Shown here in pieces: positions 39,201-46,808 of a stretch of DNA of 64,000 nt; position 1 is the stretch's first letter; the number at the start of each line of letters is the position of its first letter. This DNA comes from Rhizobium sp. Leaf262. Lineage in GTDB: Bacteria; Pseudomonadota; Alphaproteobacteria; Rhizobiales; Rhizobiaceae. The DNA lies in contig NZ_LMMM01000012.1 of NCBI RefSeq assembly GCF_001422245.1, positions 62,613 through 126,612 on the forward strand, read 5' to 3'. The notes under the pieces are model-generated. The model was not told where the DNA came from. It was given only the letters and a program-made list of their open reading frames with translations, and did no database searches. The position numbers and the translations under genes are program-made.

Positions 39201-39863
39201 ACCCCCTTGAACGCAATCATCGGTTTTGCGGACATGATGGCGACGGAACGCTTCGGCCCTGTTGGTCATCCGCGTTACATCGAATATTCCAACGATATCG
39301 TCCGTTCCGGGCGGCATGTTCTGGACATCGTCAACGACCTGCTCGATATTTCCAAGATCGAGGCTGGACAGATGGATGTCGACTTCAAGGCGGTTGCCTT
39401 GAACGATACGATTGCCGAAGCGGTGTCCATTGTCCAACCACAGGCGAACAACCAGCGCGTCATCATCCGTACAGCACTGTCGCAATCGGTCCCGCAGATC
39501 GTCGCCGATCTTCGTTCGATCAAGCAGATCATGCTCAACATCCTGTCGAATGCCATCAAGTTCACACCGTCCGGCGGGCAGATCGTGGTTTCCACGGCAT
39601 ACGAAGCCAATGGCAGCGTCATCCTTCGCATTCGCGATACCGGCATCGGCATGACGCGCTCGGAGTTGGAGCAGGCGATGAAGCCGTTCCGTCAGGTTTC
39701 CGCCTCCAGCAACCGGGTGCGCGGCGACGGAACGGGCCTCGGCCTGCCGCTGACCAAGGCGATGGTCGATGCCAACCGAGCCAATTTTTCCATCACATCG
39801 GCTCCCAACGAGGGAACGCTGGTGGAAATCAGCTTTCCCTCGCAGCGCGTGCTTGCGAACTGA
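36249..39863 (+). CDS. pdhS1: PdhS/PleC/DivJ-family sensor histidine kinase
   Basis: 1204 residues from ATG 36249 (an ATG at 36174 is also in frame). The order is: N-terminal region (1-240); acidic linker (about 240-360, many E/D); PAS-like domain (370-480, RFVWKIDAAGRFSSI); second acidic linker; PAS (about 705-805); PAS (835-955); HisKA with the phosphorylatable His981 in RVSHEIRTPLN; HATPase with NAIKFTP, DTGIGM and GTGLGL (1080-1170). No receiver domain. The kinase core closely resembles PdhS/DivJ/PleC, which signal to DivK. pdhS1 is my best match from gene order; symbol tentative. Confidence 0.82.
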   Translation: MPAVQYPFIDIAVHERVRDHFGRGEAMALFSMDLQTALWANGRGAALFGTPMIYDFIEHGPRQQDVTFRQFSATAARLSRTGDSGQFTIRIHSGFKSVSVIATAEIIEVEPGQPAILFTAPIDTVTPSLAERARRMIEGFDDPDIHMAVLDADSKVLAASPGFDKLGITPVTTRTLVSMASGQRGKLVKRPVPAGKGYLPAAAGQLSQDPELNLLFVVETVIGTLDPSSEFTQTKAEPVPQQRVQNDEPVISVEEASDNSAQFVAERPEVEALAEDSFEPETSEIVGDAVGEEDAAEELFPTADDQAVEGATEFAQIKQDVPAFPAADEEADVTPLAAAPAEDREEEPVETVAALSSEEAAFSFDPNRRASRFVWKIDAAGRFSSISHEFAEAVGPNAADVEGMSFADLAALFNLDPEGKIIELLNRRDTWSGKTIHWPVEGTSLTVPIDLAALPTYTRSREFDGFRGFGIVRIGDAVEDPNAVGLTLAGTSLSEEPPTADVVEQVLVDEDTLFSLPHADEETDAPTIGRPQAVNENVAEEGVRFTPPEQEVPVLKITETPNRRYSDKIVQFEDRRAKSREPLTANEQAAFQEIARTLKPVQDESDALDDVRDIEALEVPDVAPSAPEPMHDDDHGMEAVPEASPVVSTEQEAASVSPLIEDEDDFADYTRGDEPVSFIAPQPASRFTEIETPAIETHVPQRPVALSGETVDQMPVALLIHSGDRLIHANPEFLRLTGYGSIDELAEVGGLDALLQRDELDAVSERSGGMIAVTAENDLIPVKARLQSIRWEDAAALMLSLIPTDEPGSNPVPANENAQVQTSLDETEVSSLKGQVEELHSILETATDGVVLLAEDGTIRSLNRSASALFNYDNNEISAKPFVTLFAHESQRAVLDYLSGLANNGVASVLNDGREVIGREASGGFLPLFMTIGRLKSSNGYCAVIRDITQWKRTEEDLRNAKRVAETANAHKTDFLARVSHEIRTPLNAIIGFADMMATERFGPVGHPRYIEYSNDIVRSGRHVLDIVNDLLDISKIEAGQMDVDFKAVALNDTIAEAVSIVQPQANNQRVIIRTALSQSVPQIVADLRSIKQIMLNILSNAIKFTPSGGQIVVSTAYEANGSVILRIRDTGIGMTRSELEQAMKPFRQVSASSNRVRGDGTGLGLPLTKAMVDANRANFSITSAPNEGTLVEISFPSQRVLAN

Positions 39864-39956
39864 ACCCATCCGGGATTAGCAATATCCCGGAGCGTCGAAC
39901 GCTCTTCCTGTTTTGGTCTTCGCATCGGCTGCTTCCGGTGACGGAAGGATAAGAGC

Positions 39957-41645
39957 TTGCCCCTATCGCCTGCACCACCTGCCCGCGAGCTTTACAGAAG
40001 CGTGAGACCTTCGGCACTATCGCTGGGGACGCTGGTGCTTGCCGCAGCCGTTGCGATGCCACTGATCGCGATCTTCACCATGGCCATCACGGGCGGAACC
40101 GATGGCTGGCGACATCTGCTGATCAATGTGCTGCCGCGCGCCGGTGGACAGACGGTACTGCTTCTTGTGATGACTGGGCTGATGTCCTCGATATTCGGGA
40201 TTGGGTCGGCATGGCTTATCAGCACCTTTACCTTCCCGATGCGTCGCCTGTTGTCGGTCGCACTGGTACTGCCGCTTGCCATCCCGTCCTATCTCGCGGC
40301 CTATGCGTTCGGTGAGTTCCTTGACTTCACCGGCCCCGTGCAAAGCGCCTTGCGGGCCTTGTTTGGTTATCAGTCCATCCGCGACTACTGGTTCCCCGAT
40401 ATCCGATCGCTGGGCGGCGCGGTACTGGTGTTGAGTTCGGTCCTCTATCCTTACGTCTATCTGTCGGTCAGGGCAGCCTTCGGCCTGCAAGGCCGTTATG
40501 CGACGGAAGCCGCCAGAACGCTGGGGGCAAGCACGTTGCGCATATTTCTGTCCGTGCAATTGCCCATGGCAAGACCCGCCATCATCATCGGCCTCGCTTT
40601 GGTCATGATGGAAACGCTGAACGACATCGGCGCCGTGGAATATCTTGGCGTTCGCACGCTGACCTTTGCCATTTACGAGACATGGCTGAACCGGGGCAAT
40701 CTGGCAGGCGCAACACAGATCGCCTCGGTCCTCATCCTCATCGTTGCAGCGCTCATCATCACGGAAAGGCGGGCGCGCAGCCGACAGCGCTTCGCGTCCA
40801 CCAAGGCCACGGCAATGACGCAGCGCTTTGCGCTGAAGCCGCTTCCAGCCACACGGGGCTGGGCTGCCACGGCGTTCTGCCTGCTGCCGATCCTCTCTGG
40901 CTTTGCCATCCCGGTGTTGGTTCTGGGTGGTTATGCGGTCAAACGGCTGGGTGCGCTCTCGGACCCCAAACTCGTGAAAGCACTCGGGCACAGTCTCGAG
41001 GTCTCGCTGTCCGCGGCGCTGATCACCCTCGTCTGCGGCTTCATCTTTGCCTATGTGCAGCGGGTCAATGCATCGCCGCTGGCGCGATCGGCAAGCCGCA
41101 TCGGCTCGCTCGGCTACGGCATACCCGGCACGGTGCTCGCCATCGGCGTGCTGCTGCCTCTGTCGGCGCTCGATAATGCGCTGGATGGGTGGCTGCGACT
41201 GCACCTGAATTATTCGACAGGACTCCTGCTATCAGGCACCGCCTTTGCCATCATCTATGCGCACAGCGTGCGCTTCATGACGCTGGCGGAAGGCACCATC
41301 GATGCCGGGTTTCAAAAGCTCTCGCCGCATATCGACATGGCTGCGAGAACGCTCGGTCGCACTCGCACGCAGACCCTTATCGCCGTTCTGCTGCCCAACA
41401 TCCGGCCTGCCGCCATCACAGCGGCGCTGCTTGTCTTCATCGAATCCCTGAAGGAACTGCCCGCCACCATCATGCTGCGGCCCTTCAATTTCAACACGCT
41501 GGCAACCCTCGTCTACGAAGATGCCTCACGCTCCAAGGTGCAAGACGCCTCCATCCCCGCCCTCATCATCATTGCTGCCGGGCTGATACCCGTATTGCTG
41601 GTTTCGCGCTCGCTGGACCGTAAAAACGAGGCAGGCAGGCAGTAA
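39957..41645 (+). CDS. ABC permease, ferric-iron (FbpB/SfuB) type
   Basis: 562 residues, about 12 helices in two homologous halves. Each half has the EAA loop for the ATPase: EAARTLGASTLRIFLSVQLP (residues about 180-199) and AARTLGRTRTQTLIAVLLP (about 462-480). The fused layout matches ferric-iron and thiamine permeases. TTG start 39957 with GGAAGGA upstream. No binding protein or ATPase gene is adjacent, so it must use partners encoded elsewhere. It follows the cell-cycle kinase by 93 bases on the same strand. Confidence 0.88.
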   Translation: MPLSPAPPARELYRSVRPSALSLGTLVLAAAVAMPLIAIFTMAITGGTDGWRHLLINVLPRAGGQTVLLLVMTGLMSSIFGIGSAWLISTFTFPMRRLLSVALVLPLAIPSYLAAYAFGEFLDFTGPVQSALRALFGYQSIRDYWFPDIRSLGGAVLVLSSVLYPYVYLSVRAAFGLQGRYATEAARTLGASTLRIFLSVQLPMARPAIIIGLALVMMETLNDIGAVEYLGVRTLTFAIYETWLNRGNLAGATQIASVLILIVAALIITERRARSRQRFASTKATAMTQRFALKPLPATRGWAATAFCLLPILSGFAIPVLVLGGYAVKRLGALSDPKLVKALGHSLEVSLSAALITLVCGFIFAYVQRVNASPLARSASRIGSLGYGIPGTVLAIGVLLPLSALDNALDGWLRLHLNYSTGLLLSGTAFAIIYAHSVRFMTLAEGTIDAGFQKLSPHIDMAARTLGRTRTQTLIAVLLPNIRPAAITAALLVFIESLKELPATIMLRPFNFNTLATLVYEDASRSKVQDASIPALIIIAAGLIPVLLVSRSLDRKNEAGRQ

Positions 41646-41768
41646 TACACCCATCTGCACCAGCCTGAAGAAAGCCTTGCCTAATATGTTTCGCAAGGAA
41701 AGTAATGCTGCTCATTCCTCAAGCCCTTTCTTTCCAGCCTGGATCGAGAAGAGGCACGGAGGATACGT

Positions 41769-42860
41769 ATGGGTATCGCACAAACAGATTCCGCAAACGC
41801 CGAGCTTGGCTCCCACCCCTACAGCGCCCTGCCCGATCGGGCGATCTGGCGCAAGGCCGTGGCCGAAACCCATGCGTTGCGATTGGAAAATCTGTACAAA
41901 AAGAAATTCGACATTTCCCCTCAAACGACGATCGCGACAGCTGGCAGCTGCTTTGCGCAGCATGTTGCAACGTCCCTGAAAAAGAATGGATTTGCCTTCA
42001 GGGACTTCGAACCTGCCCCGTCTCTGTTTCCGCCACAGCAGGCCAAGAGCTACAATTACGGGGTCTATTCCGCACGCTATTGCAACATTTATAGCGCACG
42101 GCAATTGCTCCAGACGTTTGATCGGGCATTTGGCCGGTTCGCTCCTGCTGAGCAGGCTTGGCGCAAAGGCGATGGCGTGGTTGACCCATTCCGTCCCCTG
42201 CTGGAGCCTGAACCCTTTTCAAGCGTCGCCGAACTGGAACGCTCCCGCCAGTCTCATTACGCTGCGGTACGAGACCTTTTTACAAAGACGGATGTCTTCG
42301 TATTCACCCTGGGCATGACCGAAGCCTGGATCGCCAAAAGCGATGGCGCTGTCTTCCCGCTTTGCCCCGGCACGGTTGCCGGTCGGTTTAATGAGAGCGA
42401 TTATGAATTCAAGAACTTCAACTATTTCGAGATTTTCGAGGACCTCGTCGCCATAATAACTCGCTGGCGCGAGATCAACGCCAATATCAAGTTCGTGTTC
42501 ACGGTCTCACCCGTTCCTTTGACCGCAACCAAAAGCGATGATCACGTCCTTGCCGCATCGCTATACTCCAAATCCGTGCTTCGTGCGGTGGCGGGTCATC
42601 TTTCGAATGAAGCCGACTTCGTTGATTATTTCCCATCCTATGAAATCATCGCGGCCCCCAGCGGGCGCGGGATTTTCTACGATCCCAATCTGCGCACGGT
42701 GACGCCTGCAGGCGTCGATTACGTCATGTCACATTTTTTCAAACAGCACAGTGACGATACGCCTGCGGCAGCAACGACTGTAATCAGGCCAATCGAGATT
42801 GGCGACCATGAGATCGTCTGCGAGGAAATGATGCAGGCGCAGGAGCTTGGTTATGCTTGA
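41769..42860 (+). CDS. GSCFA-family protein
   Basis: 363 residues. The family's name motif GSCFA is visible at TAGSCFAQHVA (residues 56-66), followed by YNYGVYSARYCNIY near 97. GSCFA proteins are SGNH-like hydrolases, predicted to modify polysaccharide or lipid acyl groups; no reaction is established. Late segment FTVSPVPLTAT then FDYFPSYEI gives the second half of the pattern. GGAGG precedes the ATG. It overlaps the next gene by 8 bases, so the two likely form a functional pair. Confidence 0.85.
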   Translation: MGIAQTDSANAELGSHPYSALPDRAIWRKAVAETHALRLENLYKKKFDISPQTTIATAGSCFAQHVATSLKKNGFAFRDFEPAPSLFPPQQAKSYNYGVYSARYCNIYSARQLLQTFDRAFGRFAPAEQAWRKGDGVVDPFRPLLEPEPFSSVAELERSRQSHYAAVRDLFTKTDVFVFTLGMTEAWIAKSDGAVFPLCPGTVAGRFNESDYEFKNFNYFEIFEDLVAIITRWREINANIKFVFTVSPVPLTATKSDDHVLAASLYSKSVLRAVAGHLSNEADFVDYFPSYEIIAAPSGRGIFYDPNLRTVTPAGVDYVMSHFFKQHSDDTPAAATTVIRPIEIGDHEIVCEEMMQAQELGYA

Positions 42861-43569
42861 AATCATCGGGGACTCGCACATCATCGCGCTTGCGGAAGCG
42901 ACAAAGCAAATTTCCTTCACCAGCCGACATGGGCAATTGCGCATCGCCCAGATGGGACATGGTTACAACTTTCTGGAGCCGTTCTTTTCCGTCGAAAACG
43001 ATGCCGTCGCCTTTACGCAGCCGCCTGCCAAAGCGATCTTCCAAAAGATCAACCCCGATCATCCCGCCGTCATTTGCCGAGATGACCCGCGACGTTTCGT
43101 CTTCATGTTCGGTCTCTATCCGAGTTTTGGTATCAATGAAAAGCACTGGACGACACACACCGCTGCATTATGGTCTGCGGATCGTCAGTTCGTTTCTGAA
43201 AACGGGTTCAATGCAATTATCGATCACACGCTGAACGAGCCTCTGTCGTTCTTCCGTACATTGGTTAGCATGAACGTGGATTTCTCGGTCGCTTCCTGCT
43301 GCCCTGTACCAGCCAGCTATCAAAGACTGGCGGGGAAAACCCAATTCGCAGATGGCGAGATTGCGTTCATCTACAACCGGTTCCGCGACCGCGCGACAGC
43401 GCTGCTGGGCGATTTGGGTGTCGCTTGCCACCATCCACCGGCCTCGGTTTATGATGAAGATGGCGCAATGTTCGACGTCTTTGCAAAGCAACCCGGCGAT
43501 TATCATGCCAATGTCGAATACGGACGTCTGATGCTGGAAAAAATTCTTCTGGAGGTGGAGCAGTCTTGA
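42853..43569 (+). CDS. SGNH-like hydrolase paired with the GSCFA protein
   Basis: 238 residues. The N-terminus LEIIGDSHIIAL matches the SGNH block I (GDSH), and near the end PGDYHANVEYG gives a D-x-x-H catalytic pair. The centre is not recognisable. AGGAG at 42841-42845 serves ATG 42853, which overlaps the GSCFA stop by 8 bases; an in-frame TTG at 42847 is less likely. Probably acts on an acylated polymer or lipid, inferred from the fold. Confidence 0.72.
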   Translation: MLEIIGDSHIIALAEATKQISFTSRHGQLRIAQMGHGYNFLEPFFSVENDAVAFTQPPAKAIFQKINPDHPAVICRDDPRRFVFMFGLYPSFGINEKHWTTHTAALWSADRQFVSENGFNAIIDHTLNEPLSFFRTLVSMNVDFSVASCCPVPASYQRLAGKTQFADGEIAFIYNRFRDRATALLGDLGVACHHPPASVYDEDGAMFDVFAKQPGDYHANVEYGRLMLEKILLEVEQS

Positions 43570-43592
43570 CCGGCTGTCAGGCGAACCACAGC

Positions 43593-43717
43593 AAAAGAAA
43601 AGGCAGCCGAGGCTGCCTTGAAAGTTTGTGCTAATTAACGAGAGTCGGAATAAAACAACATCATGTCTTTGGGCCACCGGCCCGGTCACCCTCTCATTGA
43701 GTGCACCCGCGTTGCCT
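43593..43717 (-). ncRNA. Candidate small RNA with own terminator
   Basis: The minus strand between potI and the SGNH gene ends in a strong terminator (AAGGCAGC/GCTGCCTT at 43600-43619 followed by TTTCTTTT). Upstream parts can fold: GGGCC-GGT-GGCCC near 43676 and GAGAG/CTCTC. A CtrA-type box at 43738-43752 lies at the position of a promoter. Length about 125 nt, start inferred. Alternatively it is the 3' untranslated end of the potFGHI message, 120 bases after its last stop. Confidence 0.5.
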
Positions 43718-43733
43718 ACCATTTGGAACAGGG

Positions 43734-43756
43734 CCTTTTAACAAAGGGTTAAAAGG
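43734..43756. promoter_or_regulatory. Inverted repeat containing a CtrA-type box
   Basis: CCTTTTAAC-AAAGG-GTTAAAAGG, perfect nine-base arms. Inside it TTAA-CAAAGGG-TTAA (43738-43752) matches TTAA-N7-TTAA. It sits 17-40 bases upstream of the candidate small RNA on the minus strand and after the potI stop. Confidence 0.5.
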
Positions 43757-43837
43757 TGACTACACCATTTAGGGACAATAAACTGCTAACCCCACCCACT
43801 GGATTTTTCCGAAGCAAGGCCCCAAGGCCACGCTGGA

Positions 43838-44650
43838 TCACCCCTTTGCCGCCGCGTGTTCGTCGCGCATGCGCTGTAGTTCGCTACGTTTCGAGGTGAT
43901 CGAGGCGCAGATGACGCCGATCGTTACAAGTGCGATCAAAATCGTGCAGATGGCGTTGATCTCAGGCGTTACACCAAGGCGCACCTGCGAATAGATCTTG
44001 ATCGGCAGCGTCGTCGCACCCGGTCCCGTGGTGAAGCTGGCAATGACGAGATCGTCCAGCGACAGCGAGAAGGCGAGCATCCAGCCCGCAACCACACCCG
44101 GCAGGATGAGCGGCAGCGTGATGCGGAAGAAGGTTTTGACCGGCGGGCAGCCGAGATCGAGTGCCGCTTCCTCCAGACTGCGGTCGAAAGTCAGCAGGCG
44201 TGACTGCACGACGATGGCGACGTAGCACATGGTGAAGGTGGTGTGGGCGATGACCACCGTCCAGAAGCCTCTGTCGACGCCGATAGAGACGAAGAGCAGC
44301 AGCAGCGACAGGCCGGTGATGACTTCAGGCATGACGAGCGGCGCGTAGATCATGCCGGAAAACAGCATGCGCCCCGGAAAACGCGCAAAGCGCGTGAGCG
44401 ACAGCGCAGCCAGCGTGCCGAGGATCGTGCCGATGGTGGCACTGAGGATCGCCACCCGCACCGTGATCCAGGCCGCATCCATCAATCCCTCGTTGGACCA
44501 CATGGACCTGTACCATTGCAGCGAAAACCCGCCCCAGACCGTGACGAGCTTGGAGGCGTTGAAGGAATAGATGATCAGAATGATGATCGGGATATAGAGA
44601 AAGGCAAAGCAGAGGGTGAGGATGGTGGTATCGAACTTGCCGCGCTTCAT
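43838..44650 (-). CDS. potI: Putrescine ABC transporter permease PotI
   Basis: 270 residues, six helices, with the EAA loop EEAALDLGCPPVKTFFRITLP near residue 165 (shown as EEAALDLGCPP and VKTFFRITLP). It begins MKRGKFDTT at 44650, one base after the potH stop; upstream in-frame codons belong to the potH tail. Inner-membrane partner of PotH. Last gene of the operon. Confidence 0.93.
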   Translation of the reverse strand: MKRGKFDTTILTLCFAFLYIPIIILIIYSFNASKLVTVWGGFSLQWYRSMWSNEGLMDAAWITVRVAILSATIGTILGTLAALSLTRFARFPGRMLFSGMIYAPLVMPEVITGLSLLLLFVSIGVDRGFWTVVIAHTTFTMCYVAIVVQSRLLTFDRSLEEAALDLGCPPVKTFFRITLPLILPGVVAGWMLAFSLSLDDLVIASFTTGPGATTLPIKIYSQVRLGVTPEINAICTILIALVTIGVICASITSKRSELQRMRDEHAAAKG

Positions 44651-44651
44651 T

Positions 44652-45560
44652 TCACGCCACCTTCTTCTGCTGGTTCTGGAAGATGGCAATAGGCACGACG
44701 AGCACGAGCAGCAACAGCACCGCAACGGCGGACGCCAGCGGCCAGTCCCGGTTGCCGAAGAACTCCGTCCACAATGTCTTGCCGATCATCAGCGTTTCGG
44801 CACCGCCCAATAGATCGGGGATGACGAACTCGCCGGTGATGGGAATGAAGCAGATCATGGAGCCAGCAATGACGCCCGGCAGCGACAGCGGAAAGGTGAT
44901 TTTCCAGAAGGCTTTCCATGGCGGGCAACCCAGATCGGCAGCGGCCTCCAGCAAGGTCGCATCCAGCTTTTCCAGTGCCGCGTAGAGCGGCAGCACCATG
45001 AATGGCAGGTAGGAATAAACGATACCGATGAAGACGGATGTGTCCGTGCGGAAAATATTGACCTGCTGGTCCGGTCCCAGAATGCCGATGGTCTGGAACA
45101 GAACCGTCAGCAAGCCCTCCGGCTTCAAAATGCCGATCCATGCATAAACGCGGATCAGAAATGAGGTCCAGAAGGGAAGGATGACCAGCATGACCAGCGT
45201 CGGGCGAATGGTACTGGGTGCCCGCGCCATCGCCAGCGCCATCGGGTAACCGATGAGCAGCAGCAGACCCGTGGAGATGAGTGCGATGCGCAACGACGAG
45301 AGGTAAGCTTCGATGTAAAGCGGATCTTCCGTCAGGAACAGGTAGTTCTCGAAATCCAGCTGCGAGAAGAAATCGCCGATCTGGCTGAAACCATCGAAGA
45401 CCGGCACATAGGGCGGCATGGCGATGGCGGTATCGGACAGCGAAATCTTGACGATGATGAGGAAGGGGGCCGCAAAAAACAGCGCGAGCCACAAATAGGG
45501 AACGGCAATAACCAGCCAGCGCATCGGGCTCTGCCGGTTTTCAGGTGACGAAATCGCCAT
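44652..45560 (-). CDS. potH: Putrescine ABC transporter permease PotH
   Basis: 302 residues, six helices, EAA-type loop LLEAAADLGCPPWKAFWKIT (residues about 195-214). Starts at 45560, 12 bases after the potG stop. PotH and PotI form the membrane channel of the PotFGHI putrescine importer. Confidence 0.93.
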   Translation of the reverse strand: MAISSPENRQSPMRWLVIAVPYLWLALFFAAPFLIIVKISLSDTAIAMPPYVPVFDGFSQIGDFFSQLDFENYLFLTEDPLYIEAYLSSLRIALISTGLLLLIGYPMALAMARAPSTIRPTLVMLVILPFWTSFLIRVYAWIGILKPEGLLTVLFQTIGILGPDQQVNIFRTDTSVFIGIVYSYLPFMVLPLYAALEKLDATLLEAAADLGCPPWKAFWKITFPLSLPGVIAGSMICFIPITGEFVIPDLLGGAETLMIGKTLWTEFFGNRDWPLASAVAVLLLLVLVVPIAIFQNQQKKVA

Positions 45561-45572
45561 GCTAACCCTCCC

Positions 45573-46730
45573 TCAGCGTGTGAGAACCAGACCGGAATCG
45601 GCTTTCCAGTTCAACCAGACCATATCGCCAAAGGTGATGGGCCGGTCAACGAGACGCGAGACGTTGGCCTGTGCCGCGCGCATGATACGACCATCGTCCA
45701 GCTTGACGATGAAAACCGAGAAGTCACCGAGATAGCCGATATCCCAGACTTCGCCATGGGCGACGTTGACGGATTTATCCTCCGGCTGGTCCAGCGAAAT
45801 GCGCACCTTTTCCGGGCGAATGGCAAAGGCTACCTTGTTGCCGGCAACGGCCGAGCAATCCTGCTCGACGGCGACAGCCAGACCTTCGCAATCAAGCACC
45901 ACCGCTGCGGGCTTGCCGTTGGCGGGTGCCTTTTCCTTGATCTCCGCCTCGAAAATATTGATGTCGCCAATGAAATCGGCCACGTAGCGGCTGTTCGGCG
46001 CCTCGTAGATTTCCGCAGGCGTTGCCACCTGCATGATGATGCCCTTGTCCATAACGGCAATGCGGTCGGACACCGTCATCGCCTCTTCCTGATCATGCGT
46101 GACAATGAGGAAGGTGAGGCCGAGCGTCTGCTGCAAATCCATCAGCTCGAACTGGGTTTCTTCGCGCAGCTTCTTGTCCAGCGCACCCAGCGGCTCGTCC
46201 AGCAAGAGAACCTTGGGGCGCTTGGCAAGCGACCGGGCCAATGCCACGCGCTGACGCTGCCCCCCGGAAAGCTGGCTTGGCTTGCGCTTGGCGAACTCGG
46301 TGAGCTTCACGAGACGCAGCATCTCCTCGACACGGGCATTGATGTCGGCCTTTGGCAGATTGTCCTGCTCCAGACCGAAGGCGATGTTCTTTTCCACGGT
46401 CATATGGGGAAACAGCGCATAGGACTGGAACATCATGTTTGTCGGCCGCTTATAGGGCGGCACGCCTGAGATATCCTTGCCCTGCAACAGAATGCGGCCC
46501 TGCGTCGGCTCTTCGAACCCGGCCAGCATGCGCATCAATGTCGTCTTGCCGCAGCCAGATGGGCCGAGCAGCGAGAAGAATTCCTTCTCGTAAATATCCA
46601 GCGTCAGATTATCGACGGCGACGAAATCGCCAAACCTCTTGGTCACATTCTCGAAGCGGATGAAGGGAGCCGATGCCGGATCGGTCCATGGTGAGAATTT
46701 GCGTTTTACCGGACCAAGAGATTTCGCCAT
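45573..46730 (-). CDS. potG: Putrescine ABC transporter ATPase PotG
   Basis: 385 residues. Walker A GPSGCGKTTL (near 54), signature LSGGQRQRVALARSL (near 153), Walker B VLLLDEPLGALD (near 173), H-loop LIVTHDQEEAM (near 207); a C-terminal TOBE-like domain follows (VAFAIRPEKVRI). Cytoplasmic motor for PotHI. A terminator-like hairpin sits between it and potF. Confidence 0.94.
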   Translation of the reverse strand: MAKSLGPVKRKFSPWTDPASAPFIRFENVTKRFGDFVAVDNLTLDIYEKEFFSLLGPSGCGKTTLMRMLAGFEEPTQGRILLQGKDISGVPPYKRPTNMMFQSYALFPHMTVEKNIAFGLEQDNLPKADINARVEEMLRLVKLTEFAKRKPSQLSGGQRQRVALARSLAKRPKVLLLDEPLGALDKKLREETQFELMDLQQTLGLTFLIVTHDQEEAMTVSDRIAVMDKGIIMQVATPAEIYEAPNSRYVADFIGDINIFEAEIKEKAPANGKPAAVVLDCEGLAVAVEQDCSAVAGNKVAFAIRPEKVRISLDQPEDKSVNVAHGEVWDIGYLGDFSVFIVKLDDGRIMRAAQANVSRLVDRPITFGDMVWLNWKADSGLVLTR

Positions 46731-46767
46731 GAACTATCCCATTTGTTTTATGAAAAGGCTGAACGAG

Positions 46768-46799
46768 AAAGGGGCAGGATTTTCCACCCGCCCCTTTTT
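46768..46799. terminator. Terminator-like hairpin between potF and potG
   Basis: AAAGGGGC pairs with GCCCCTTT (46768-46775 and 46790-46797). On the minus strand it follows the potF stop by about 10 bases and has TTT; on the plus strand a longer T-run follows. Its place inside the operon could reduce potG-I transcription relative to potF. Confidence 0.6.
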
Positions 46800-46808
46800 A
46801 AAACCCGG

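Noticed and set aside
38604..39869. 421-codon minus-strand open frame opposite the histidine kinase
   Set aside because: Covers the conserved HisKA/HATPase coding region of the true gene in antisense.
43168..43722. Minus-strand open frame starting MVGNAGALNERV
   Set aside because: Starts within the candidate small RNA and runs through its terminator into antisense of the SGNH gene; no ribosome site.
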